A stretch of 64,000 nucleotides of DNA from JANQIO01 sp043585095. GTDB taxonomy: Bacteria; Pseudomonadota; Gammaproteobacteria; Pseudomonadales; Halieaceae. A program made the position numbers and the translations under genes. Every line of letters starts with the position of its first letter. Positions within the stretch are counted from its first letter, which is position 1. Below are positions 42,556 through 50,618 of the stretch, piece after piece. The stretch is taken from assembly GCA_043585095.1 (NCBI GenBank), contig CP121321.1, positions 1,860,001-1,924,000 of the forward strand. The letters are read 5' to 3'. Under the pieces are notes generated by a model that saw only the letters and a program-made list of their open reading frames with translations, was not told where the DNA came from and did no database searches.

Positions 42556-44310
42556 TTAGCGCAGCTCAGCAATAGTGTTTTCCACCATTTGCCGCAGCAG
42601 CGGCAGTGGCACCGGCCCCCCGTCCAGGACAATCGCATGAAACATGCGCGGGTCGTATGATGCTCCCATGGCCGCCTGCAGTTGCTCGCGTAGCGCAAAC
42701 AACTCCAGGCCCCCAGAGTCATAGGCCGTCAGTTGCGCTGGCAGCACCGCAATTCGATCCAGCATGGCCTCTGGGTCGCGGGTAAAGTCTTTGTGGCCGG
42801 ATGCATCGAGAAACGCGACCAGGTCCTCTTTTGACCACCCCAGAACGTGCAGTCCGGTATCTAGAACCATGCCGCGCGCGGGCCAGGATCGGCGCATCAC
42901 TTTGGCAGCGTCCGTCTGGTAAATGCCAAGCTCTTCGGCAAGTGTCTCGGCGTAACGTGCCCAACCCTCACTGTAGCCAGAATACGTCAGCAGGTTCGCC
43001 AGCGGATGGAAGCCACCGCCGGCCTGGGTCAGGGAGATTGGCAAATGATGTCCCGGGTAACCTTCATGCACGGCAAGAATCTCCGCTGTCGCACGATTCA
43101 CCTTCGCGAAGCTTGCCGGGTCAAATACAAAACGCCCTGGCCGCTTTGCCGTGCCGGCAATATAGTGCGCGGGCACGCCTTTACCCTGCCGGAAGGCTGC
43201 TAGCGGCTCGACCACCATCGGTATGCTCGTAAACCGATAGACAGAGGCTTTGGATTTCTCTGCCGCCCTGGCCACCACGTCGCGTAGATAGTTCTCATAA
43301 TCGTCAGCGGAGCTAAAGCTGCCCTGCACTGAATTGTTTGCCGCCGCCACGGTTTCGGCAAATCCTGAGGTACCGTAGAGCTGTTTGCCCAGTGCGCTGA
43401 CCTCGGTTTCGTAGCGCGCTACCGCCGCAAGACCAATGTTATGGATTTCTTCCCCGCTGCGCTCCAACGTCGTATAACGCCGGTACAGGGCGCGATAGCA
43501 TTCTCGACCGCGCGGTAGCGCGGTGATGGCACGCGACTGCCGGGCATTCTCGACATAGTGGGTTCGCAGAAAATCCTCATAGCGGCGCATCGCCGGCATT
43601 AGGCTGGTATCCAGCAGGTGAACAAAGTTGCCCGTGAACGCAGCATCTTTGGCACGCGTGGCCAAGGCTGTATAGGGGTGCGAAGCCGTCTCATAGGCAT
43701 TCAGACTAGCCAGCTGCGCGATTACTCGATTCACCACAGACTTCGGCACGGAATAGCCCTGCGCCAGGCCCTTCTTCAGGTTAACGATTTCTTGGTCGAA
43801 GTAATCCGCAGCAGCCGACCAACGCAGCAACGCCTGGCGACGCTGTTCTGCGGTCTCAACGGGCTGTTGATTGGTCAAGTTCTGAAGGCGGGCATGCATG
43901 CCAAATATGTGTGACACGGACCACAGCTCGCTGCGACATACACGAGTCTGGCGGGCCGCCTGCAGGGCCTCGGCAAAACTGGCCAGAAACAGCCTGGCCG
44001 GCTGGGTCAATTGCTTCGGGTCTAACGCGCCGAGATTCATCAGCGCCGCGTCCTGCAGCGCTTCAAAGGCGCGCAGTGAGGCCGGTGCATTAGTGGTAAA
44101 CAGATCGTGCCGTGACTGTGGGATATTGCGACCGTAGCTGACTAGCGGGTAGGTACGAAGGTGCGCCGCCAGGTAGGTATCAGCCACTTCACGGAGCCGG
44201 GCATCAGCGCTTTTGACCGAATTTTCGGCGCCCTGCGCACCCCAGGATGAAAGCACCAAAACCAGTGACGCCAGCACAGTTGCGCAGCGCCATATACCGT
44301 TCACGAACAT
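42556..44310 (-). CDS. DUF885 family protein (gluzincin-like peptidase)
   Basis: 584 residues from ATG 44310, with AAAGGAA as ribosome site; earlier in-frame starts would bury the signal peptide. The signal peptide is ATVLASLVLVLSSWGAQGA. The body is helical, with the characteristic HEGYPGHHLPISL (zinc-binding-like histidines and Glu) and GYSEGWARYAETLAEELG supplying the third ligand. DUF885 proteins are thought to be periplasmic metallopeptidases; few have been tested. It converges with padR and is not obviously linked to it. Confidence 0.92.
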   Translation of the reverse strand: MFVNGIWRCATVLASLVLVLSSWGAQGAENSVKSADARLREVADTYLAAHLRTYPLVSYGRNIPQSRHDLFTTNAPASLRAFEALQDAALMNLGALDPKQLTQPARLFLASFAEALQAARQTRVCRSELWSVSHIFGMHARLQNLTNQQPVETAEQRRQALLRWSAAADYFDQEIVNLKKGLAQGYSVPKSVVNRVIAQLASLNAYETASHPYTALATRAKDAAFTGNFVHLLDTSLMPAMRRYEDFLRTHYVENARQSRAITALPRGRECYRALYRRYTTLERSGEEIHNIGLAAVARYETEVSALGKQLYGTSGFAETVAAANNSVQGSFSSADDYENYLRDVVARAAEKSKASVYRFTSIPMVVEPLAAFRQGKGVPAHYIAGTAKRPGRFVFDPASFAKVNRATAEILAVHEGYPGHHLPISLTQAGGGFHPLANLLTYSGYSEGWARYAETLAEELGIYQTDAAKVMRRSWPARGMVLDTGLHVLGWSKEDLVAFLDASGHKDFTRDPEAMLDRIAVLPAQLTAYDSGGLELFALREQLQAAMGASYDPRMFHAIVLDGGPVPLPLLRQMVENTIAELR

Positions 44311-44455
44311 GAGAGATTCCTTTGCGAGGCGCCATTGTATCGCAGGCGTATAGGATTTATGCACTCAGCTGGCCGGATTCATCATTCCTGTGCATCTAAT
44401 CTGCGGCAGCACTCGTAAGGACTGTGAACTGATCATATGAAGCGACGTCCCCGGC

Positions 44456-45040
44456 ATGGCAAAGCGCGGCAATCCACAAGGCAAGGGCCTGACACCGGTT
44501 TTAGACCAGTGGCGCTCCATGCAACCTGCGCTGGTGCGCCACCGTAGTCCGAAACAGGTCATCGCTGACTACTTCACAACCCTGTTGATCCTGTCGGCGG
44601 AGTTTAATTTCAAACCGGCTCTGGGCGCGCACTACTATCTGTATCTCCGGCAGCAACAATGGACGCTATCCTTGATCGCTCCGGAAGAGTGGCTGGGACA
44701 CGAACCTGGCCCCTGCCTGGGACGCTGCGAACTTCAGCCCGACATGACCTGGTCTTTAGAACCACAGCCAGAACTCGACCAGCATCCCACGCTGGTTGAG
44801 GCACTGGAAGCGTTTCACGAAGGCTTTCTGGCCCTGTTGGATCAAGAGGGTACTCTTGAGGATCAATTACCGCACTACGTTAGCCATCTGCCCTACTATC
44901 GCAGGCTCATGGCAGCAGGATTAGCCAGCTCACTTAAGGAATCACTGCAGGTGTCAGGCCTGTCCCAAAAGCAAGGACGCGAGTGGCTGGAGACCGCTGG
45001 CGGCCCAGCGCTTTTGCACAATAGCTCGCAGGAATCGTAG
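44456..45040 (+). CDS. DUF2452-like protein
   Basis: 194 residues starting MAKRGNPQGKGLTPVLDQW, an opening I associate with DUF2452. The rest has YYLYLRQQQWTLSLIAPEEW and an acidic helical C-terminal half without a clear motif. No signal peptide or membrane segment is visible. The function is unknown. It runs divergently from the DUF885 gene and converges with RNase J. Confidence 0.75.
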   Translation: MAKRGNPQGKGLTPVLDQWRSMQPALVRHRSPKQVIADYFTTLLILSAEFNFKPALGAHYYLYLRQQQWTLSLIAPEEWLGHEPGPCLGRCELQPDMTWSLEPQPELDQHPTLVEALEAFHEGFLALLDQEGTLEDQLPHYVSHLPYYRRLMAAGLASSLKESLQVSGLSQKQGREWLETAGGPALLHNSSQES

Positions 45041-45075
45041 ACGACGGCAGCCGCTGTTTATAAGAGCCCTCTAGA

Positions 45076-46404
45076 CTAGCGACGTATCTCAAGTCGACCT
45101 GTTTCAGCAGCCTGACGCCGCAAACCCGGCTGCGGTGCCAACATGAACAAATCGCCATTGCGTCCATTCAACTGCATCGGTACCGCCGACGATTTTGCCA
45201 GCGCCGCATGGGCGTCCAAATGCTGTGGCTCGCCGTGAACGGGGACGGCGATCCGCGGACGAATCCACTGATACATCTTGCGAAGTTCATCCCGCGCGGG
45301 ATGCCCAGAGGCATGTATAGGCGCCTCGCTTTCCGCTTCTGCAATGACCCGCACACCCTGTGATTTAAGCCGTGCGTACAACCGCTCCAGCTCTCGCTCA
45401 TTTCCGGGGATCACGCGCGAGCTGAAAATAACCGTGTCCTCCGGCTCCAGCTCCATAGCAGGGTGACTACCGGACGCAAGGCGACTCAGCGCTGCACCTG
45501 CCTCGCCCTGACTGCCCGTTGCGATAGCAAAGACCTCCTGCGGCGGCAGAAAGCCCAAATGGGATGACTGGATTAGGTCGGCCTCGTCTGGCCATAATCC
45601 TGACACCCTGGCGGCTCGGTAGTAGTTTTCCAGGGAGCGGCCTAACAACCCCGCATAGCGACCGGCGGCCTGGGCCGTCCGTGCCAGTGTTACCAGTCGC
45701 GCGACGTTGCTGCCAAAGCAGGCCACCACCACACGCCGCGGTGCCGCCAGTACGGCTTTCAATAAGCCCTGGTGCAGCGCGCCCTCACTGGGCGACCATC
45801 CGTCTACCGTGGCGTTCGTAGAGTCGCAAACCATCGCCAGCACACCCTCGTCACCTAGCCGCTTGAGCTGACCTGCGTCGTAGTGCGCACCGATAATCGG
45901 GTCAGCGTCCAACTTCCAGTCGCCTGTATGGAACACCGCACCCGCTGGCGTTCTGATCATCAGAGCCTGGGATTCAGGTGTGGAATGCGTAATGTCAATC
46001 CACTCAACGTCAAAGGGGCCGACCCAATGCCGGTGACCGGACTCGACGATATGCACCGGCACACGCCCGGCTAACCCCGCTTCGGCGAGCTTTCTCTGCA
46101 AAACCTCCGCGGTAAAACGCGTGCAATAAACAGGACATTGAAGCTGCGGCCAATGGTAGGCGACGGCGCCAACGTGATCTTCATGCGCGTGAGTCACCAA
46201 CAAGCCGACAAGGCTATCTCGACGGCTGGAGATGAAATCAGGGTTTGCCGTGATGATGCGGGTATCGCCAACGACGCGTTCGAACCCGATCCCGCAATCC
46301 ACCATCATCCACTGGCCATCGTGACCATAGAGATTTAGGTTCATACCAATCTCGCCGCAGCCGCCGAGCGGCAGCAGCCAGAGGTCGCGCACCGAGGGCG
46401 TCAC
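45076..46404 (-). CDS. Ribonuclease J-like MBL-fold/beta-CASP protein
   Basis: 442 residues from GTG, overlapping the upstream stop as GTGA. GGCGEIGMNLNLYGHDGQW, then LLVTHAHEDHVGAV (HxHxDH zinc motif) and HTGDWKLDADP match the RNase J family; the beta-CASP part includes SRVIPGNERELERLY and the later HASGHPARDEL. Sequence length is shorter than Firmicutes RNase J (about 555), lacking its C-terminal domain. Such short RNase J-like proteins occur in Proteobacteria. It may process or degrade RNA. It is co-transcribed with DUF4149. Confidence 0.92.
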   Translation of the reverse strand: MTPSVRDLWLLPLGGCGEIGMNLNLYGHDGQWMMVDCGIGFERVVGDTRIITANPDFISSRRDSLVGLLVTHAHEDHVGAVAYHWPQLQCPVYCTRFTAEVLQRKLAEAGLAGRVPVHIVESGHRHWVGPFDVEWIDITHSTPESQALMIRTPAGAVFHTGDWKLDADPIIGAHYDAGQLKRLGDEGVLAMVCDSTNATVDGWSPSEGALHQGLLKAVLAAPRRVVVACFGSNVARLVTLARTAQAAGRYAGLLGRSLENYYRAARVSGLWPDEADLIQSSHLGFLPPQEVFAIATGSQGEAGAALSRLASGSHPAMELEPEDTVIFSSRVIPGNERELERLYARLKSQGVRVIAEAESEAPIHASGHPARDELRKMYQWIRPRIAVPVHGEPQHLDAHAALAKSSAVPMQLNGRNGDLFMLAPQPGLRRQAAETGRLEIRR

Positions 46405-46814
46405 GCTCTGGCTAGCAGAATCAGTACGGAGGTTACGCCGACTAGCTGCACTATGTTGATAACGACGCTGGCCCGGTGCAGGTAGTCAAAGCGCTGCTCA
46501 GCCGCCAAGTCGCCGGTTTTGGCCAAATCCTTCGTGGCATTGATCCGGGGCATAAGCACTTGCCGAGAGAAAACAGCCAAAGACGCAATCGCAAACATCA
46601 CCCCGGCCTCAAGTGGTGCCTGCGTGAACAGGAACGTGCCCGCCAGCCCGCTGAGGAGCGTCAGGACCAGGTAATACCAGGGAAACACCTCGCGAATCAG
46701 CCGGCCAGCGACCTGTTCTTCGAGGTGAATAAAGATCAAGGGCGCCATGACAAACGAGAAAAATAGCATCGAACCGAACAAAGCTGCTGTCAGCATTTCT
46801 GAGGCGATAAACAT
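46401..46814 (-). CDS. DUF4149 membrane protein
   Basis: 137 residues with four hydrophobic segments. MLTAALFGSMLFFSFVMAPL and the family stretch FPWYYLVLTLLSGLAGTFLF match DUF4149. RQVLMPRINATKDL lies between helices 3 and 4. The function is unknown. The stop overlaps the RNase J start by four bases, implying coupled translation. Confidence 0.88.
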   Translation of the reverse strand: MFIASEMLTAALFGSMLFFSFVMAPLIFIHLEEQVAGRLIREVFPWYYLVLTLLSGLAGTFLFTQAPLEAGVMFAIASLAVFSRQVLMPRINATKDLAKTGDLAAEQRFDYLHRASVVINIVQLVGVTSVLILLARA

Positions 46815-46949
46815 GAATCAATCCACCTGGCGCGTTGCGCTGTATAAACCACTGTAAATACGGCTGCTTTTGCCGCGCGGATTGAGCCACATGCAAGACG
46901 GGCTCGACCCACTGACCTGTTTGTATACGAAAGCGACAGCGCTAAAATG

Positions 46950-47062
46950 TATACTTGCTGATCAGGTAAGGACGCGAGATATAATGTCCTAATAGCTTTA
47001 AATAAGACAGCTAACTAATTGAATTTTAATTAGTTTTATTTTTGGCGGACCAAAAGCCGCCG
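46950..47062 (+). promoter_or_regulatory. HiPIP leader: candidate promoter and two hairpins
   Basis: Upstream of HiPIP, TATAAT (46980-46985) lies 19 bp after TTGCTG, a workable but long-spaced promoter. Two hairpins follow in the presumed leader. The first is AACTAATT/AATTAGTT (47013-47035, loop GAATTTT), followed by TTATTTTT. The second is GGCGG/CCGCC (47044-47061). The AT-rich stem with a T-run resembles a weak attenuator; the second precedes the ribosome site by about 30 bases. Confidence 0.4.
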
Positions 47063-47100
47063 CGGAGCAGCATCAGACAAACCAATACGAGGCAATATTC

Positions 47101-47427
47101 ATGAGTAAGTCCAAGCACTTTTCACGTCGAGACGTCCTGGCCGCTGGCGGCGCGATTATTGCGTCCTCTCTCATAGCGCGCAGCGCGTCAGCAGCGGACA
47201 AAGTCACCGAAGATGACCCCACTGCAACGGCTCTGGGCTACAAGCACGATGCGACTACCGTTGACACATCAGCATGGCCAAAGCGAGCCGGCGAAGAGGG
47301 CGCGAAGCAGTTTTGTAACAACTGCGCCCTGTATATGGATCAAGGTGACGGCTGGGGTGCTTGCTCTATCTTCCAGGGACGCCTGGTCAACGGCAATGGC
47401 TGGTGCAACGCCTGGATCCAGAAATAA
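47101..47427 (+). CDS. High-potential iron-sulfur protein (HiPIP)
   Basis: 108 residues with a Tat signal (FSRRDVLAAGGAI, cleavage after SASA). The four cluster cysteines are in FCNNCALY, GACSIFQG and GWCNAW, the HiPIP pattern. HiPIPs are periplasmic [4Fe-4S] electron carriers reduced by the bc1 complex and feeding oxidases or photosynthetic reaction centres. The strong terminator after the stop, and no adjacent gene, suggest a monocistronic unit. GAGG ahead of ATG is the ribosome site. Confidence 0.95.
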   Translation: MSKSKHFSRRDVLAAGGAIIASSLIARSASAADKVTEDDPTATALGYKHDATTVDTSAWPKRAGEEGAKQFCNNCALYMDQGDGWGACSIFQGRLVNGNGWCNAWIQK

Positions 47428-47471
47428 GCGCCTGAACGTAAGCGCTTCCAGGTAAACGAAAGCAGCTCACG

Positions 47472-47497
47472 GCCGGGGGGCCTACCCCCCGGCTTTT
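47472..47497 (+). terminator. Strong intrinsic terminator after HiPIP
   Basis: GCCGGGGGG and CCCCCCGGC form a perfect 9-bp GC-rich stem with loop CCTA, followed by TTTT. It is 45 bases after the HiPIP stop and ends transcription before the convergent hmuV gene. Confidence 0.9.
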
Positions 47498-47607
47498 CTC
47501 CAGAGATCACGTCTCGACAGTCCAAGCTATAACGCCATTTCGTGACATTGGCGTCTAGCCCACACCACTAATCCTATGTTCCACTGATCTTCTCCTCTCA
47601 ACACGAC

Positions 47608-48384
47608 TTACAGAATCTGTAAGCGCCCATTCGCTGTGCGTGCCACCTCGGCCGAATAACCCCAATAACGCCTGACGCTATCTGCTGTGACAACGGCCCC
47701 GGGCTTGCCCCATTCCACCACCCGGCCGGCATCGACCAGGCTGCATTGCTGTGTGTAGCGCAGGGCTTGATTGAGGTCGTGTAATACGGCGACAGCGGCA
47801 TAGCCTTGCTCCTCGCAAAGTGTTCTCACTAAATCCATCATCGCGTGCTGTTGACCCAGGTCCTGTGCGGAAGTGGGCTCATCTAACAGCAGCACCGGAG
47901 CATCCTCGGCCTGACTGAGCTGCAGCAAAACCCGCGCCAGGTGAACGCGCTGCTTTTCGCCTCCAGACAGTCCAGGATAGGCCTGATCGGCCAACCCCGC
48001 GCAGTCTGTCAGGCGCATCAGCCGCTGTACTTCGCTTCTCAATGCGGCCCGGCTCAGAGACAACGGTGTCGCGCCCAGTCCTACAACTTCAGCCGCCGTG
48101 AAGCCAAAGCTGAGCTGGCTAGCTTGCGGCAGCACAGCGATATGACGGGCTCGTGCCAGCGGACTCCATTCGGTCAACTCCTGACCATGCAGCAATACAC
48201 GACCCCTAAACGCAATCTCACCGGCAATCACTCGCAGCAGCGTCGACTTGCCTGCGCCGTTACAGCCTAATAAGGCGTGGAACTCACCTGCATGAGCTTG
48301 CCAGTGCGGCAGCTGTAATTGGAACGCTCCCTGCTGCGCGTGGAGCTGCTCAATTACCAACGCCTGACAACCTGTTCCGCTCAT
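47608..48384 (-). CDS. hmuV: Haem ABC transporter ATP-binding protein
   Basis: 258 residues of an iron-siderophore/haem-type ATPase. Walker A is GCNGAGKSTLLR, the signature LSGGEKQRVHLARVLLQL, Walker B VLLLDEPTSAQDL, and the switch histidine is in AVLHDLNQAL. It overlaps hmuU by four bases (ATGA) and is last in hmuTUV. It drives haem import across the inner membrane. Confidence 0.95.
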   Translation of the reverse strand: MSGTGCQALVIEQLHAQQGAFQLQLPHWQAHAGEFHALLGCNGAGKSTLLRVIAGEIAFRGRVLLHGQELTEWSPLARARHIAVLPQASQLSFGFTAAEVVGLGATPLSLSRAALRSEVQRLMRLTDCAGLADQAYPGLSGGEKQRVHLARVLLQLSQAEDAPVLLLDEPTSAQDLGQQHAMMDLVRTLCEEQGYAAVAVLHDLNQALRYTQQCSLVDAGRVVEWGKPGAVVTADSVRRYWGYSAEVARTANGRLQIL

Positions 48385-49403
48385 GGTCGACCCTTAAGTT
48401 GCAGCAACAACACAATAAAAAACGGCGCACCTAGCAACGCTGTGAGCAGCCCAACCGGAAGCTCGGCAGGTTGCACCACCAAGCGCGACACGATATCGGC
48501 ACAGAGCAGCAACAAGCCGCCCAGCAGTGCAGCCAGCGGTAGTAAGCTGCGATGATCTGGACCATTGATGCTGCGTACTGCATGTGGAACGACTAGCCCA
48601 ACGAAGCCAATTGCACCCGCACAGGCAACTGCCAGCCCAACCCCCAGCGCTACCAGAATGATCAATTCGCGCTTGAGTGACTCAACATCAATACCCAGGT
48701 GTCGAGCCTCCGCCTCGCCCAGCAACATGGCATTGAGCGCTGAGGCGCGATATTGAAAGCGCACAGCCAGGACGGCGGCAGCGACTGCAGCCATCCACAC
48801 TTTGCCTGCATTGGCGCCGGCCAAAGACCCTAACTGCCAAAGCGTCAGATCGCGTAAACGGGAATCATCGGATAGATAGCTAATCAACCCGATGACGCTC
48901 ATGGCGAAGGCCGAAATCGCGATACCGGCAAGCAACAACACCAGAACCGATGTACCAAAAGGACTGCGCGCCAATTGATACACAAACAGCGTGGCTACAA
49001 AACCTCCGCTGAAGGCGAATACCGGTACGGTCCACCAGAGCGCCGATTGCGGCGATAGAAAGATCGCCAGAACAGCACCTACGGCGGCACCCGATGACAC
49101 GCCGATAACGCCCGGGTCAGCCAATGGGTTGCGAAACAAACCCTGCATAACGGCACCGGATTGGGCCAGCATCACGCCCACAAAGACCGCGAGCAAGGTG
49201 CGGGGCAGCCGCAGCTCCCAGACCACGGCTTGTTCGTGACTCTTCAGGCCGCTGAAACTTAAGCCCAGTATACGATCAGCGATTGCGAGCAAGGTCTCGG
49301 ACAGCGGCAAGCTCATGACCCCCGAGGCAATCGAAGTCAGGCAAAGCGCAACTAACAGCAGGGCAAGGCATACGGCGCTGGGCAACAATGGCAATCTATT
49401 CAT
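48381..49403 (-). CDS. hmuU: Haem ABC transporter permease (FecCD family)
   Basis: 340 residues, the usual FecCD length with about ten transmembrane helices. RNPLADPGVIGVSSGAAVGA and AGAIGFVGLVVPHAVR are family signatures, the second being the coupling region that contacts HmuV. It follows hmuT by 16 bp and overlaps hmuV. Confidence 0.95.
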   Translation of the reverse strand: MNRLPLLPSAVCLALLLVALCLTSIASGVMSLPLSETLLAIADRILGLSFSGLKSHEQAVVWELRLPRTLLAVFVGVMLAQSGAVMQGLFRNPLADPGVIGVSSGAAVGAVLAIFLSPQSALWWTVPVFAFSGGFVATLFVYQLARSPFGTSVLVLLLAGIAISAFAMSVIGLISYLSDDSRLRDLTLWQLGSLAGANAGKVWMAAVAAAVLAVRFQYRASALNAMLLGEAEARHLGIDVESLKRELIILVALGVGLAVACAGAIGFVGLVVPHAVRSINGPDHRSLLPLAALLGGLLLLCADIVSRLVVQPAELPVGLLTALLGAPFFIVLLLQLKGRP

Positions 49404-49419
49404 GGCCTTCTACCACGCT

Positions 49420-50412
49420 CTAGGGATTAGCAGCCAAGGCCTGGCGCACAGTCGTCAGCACGCGAGAGGCTTCGGATACCGCAGCCAGACTGATGCCCGC
49501 CACCAGGGTATTGCTGTCAACGGTATAGAGCTGGCCCGCTCGCACGGCATGGCTGAAGCGCATAACCGGATAGCGTTCGAGGAAATCCGCGGACCCACGG
49601 CCCTCCGTGTCAGCCAGCAGCAGCAGTTCCGGTTCAAGCTCCAGTAACCCCTCCGCCGTTATCGACCGATAGCCGCGATACTCCGCCACATTCACCGCAC
49701 CGGTTAGCGCTACAAAACCGCCGCCACCGGTTCCCTGACCGGCCATGCGCAGGGTGCCACCCTCGCCACGAAGCAAGAAGGCAACGCGTGTGTTAGTCAG
49801 TGCCTGTTCAGACAGGCTCTCTGCTTGATCTTGTAGCTGCGCCAGCACGGCAGCGCTGTTGTCAGCGCCTACCGCCTCAGCAATTTGCCGGATATTGTTT
49901 TCGAGTGTGCTGATATCACCGGGATAAGGCAGTACCAGGGTACGGACCCTGGCGCGTCGCAGGGCATCCAGGGTATGCGGAGGCCCCATTTGCTCGCTGC
50001 CGATCAGTAAGTCTGGCTGCAATGCAATAAGCCCCTCGGCCGCCAGTGCCCGGTGGTACCCCAGGCGCGGCAGTGACGCGCCCTCCTTCAGCTCGCTGGC
50101 TGCGTCGATCGCCACTAGCCGGTTAGCGACGCCCAACTCAGCAAGTATCTCTGTCACCACCGCGTCGGCGCTTAACAATCGCTGCGGGTAGGTTTTTGTC
50201 TGTGCGAGGCTCAAGGGAGAAATGGGCAGGCTAAATGCGAATAGCACAGTCATGAAAACCGTGCGTTGGGCCAGCCCCCAGCGCAGCGCATCCACCCAAC
50301 CGATGCCTGGGCTAGCGACCCGAGGGTTCTGAGTACGCCTGCTTACTGGCCGTGTCTGGGGTGGGAAACCGCGCGGGCCATCAATCGCCGCCTGTAGGGT
50401 TACTGTTGTCAT
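49420..50412 (-). CDS. hmuT: Haem ABC transporter periplasmic substrate-binding protein
   Basis: 330 residues from ATG 50412, preceded by the strong ribosome site AAGGAGGAG. The binding-protein part begins after a hydrophobic stretch at residues ~52-69 (VFMTVLFAFSLPISPLSLA); PRLGYHRALAAEGLIALQPD and VLPYPGDISTLENNIRQIA are haem-binding-protein family stretches. The first 50 residues are polar, Arg-rich and longer than a normal pre-signal segment. An internal ATG at 50253 would give a normal signal peptide but has no ribosome site. It is first in hmuTUV. Confidence 0.92.
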   Translation of the reverse strand: MTTVTLQAAIDGPRGFPPQTRPVSRRTQNPRVASPGIGWVDALRWGLAQRTVFMTVLFAFSLPISPLSLAQTKTYPQRLLSADAVVTEILAELGVANRLVAIDAASELKEGASLPRLGYHRALAAEGLIALQPDLLIGSEQMGPPHTLDALRRARVRTLVLPYPGDISTLENNIRQIAEAVGADNSAAVLAQLQDQAESLSEQALTNTRVAFLLRGEGGTLRMAGQGTGGGGFVALTGAVNVAEYRGYRSITAEGLLELEPELLLLADTEGRGSADFLERYPVMRFSHAVRAGQLYTVDSNTLVAGISLAAVSEASRVLTTVRQALAANP

Positions 50413-50518
50413 TGTCGTAGCTCCTCCTTGTTTCCTCTGTTGCTACCGTTCACGTCACCCCGGCCGGGTGCGTGCCTCGAGCATGTGAGGAGTCTACTTC
50501 TAAACCCTCTCTAAACGC

Positions 50519-50537
50519 AATACGAATCATTCGTATT
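50519..50537. promoter_or_regulatory. Perfect 19-bp palindrome, candidate Fur box
   Basis: AATACGAATCATTCGTATT is a perfect 9-1-9 inverted repeat in the 206-bp divergent region between hmuT and the TonB-dependent receptor, about 82 bp upstream of the receptor start. The length and symmetry are those of the classical 19-bp Fur box, and the locus is iron-related. The internal bases differ from the E. coli consensus, so Fur binding is inferred from context. Confidence 0.7.
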
Positions 50538-50618
50538 TACATTACGATAATCACCTGCTAGATTTCTCCACCTCGAAAGGCTCTTCATGCTTGTACCCGC
50601 TGTAAAGGACATAACGCC

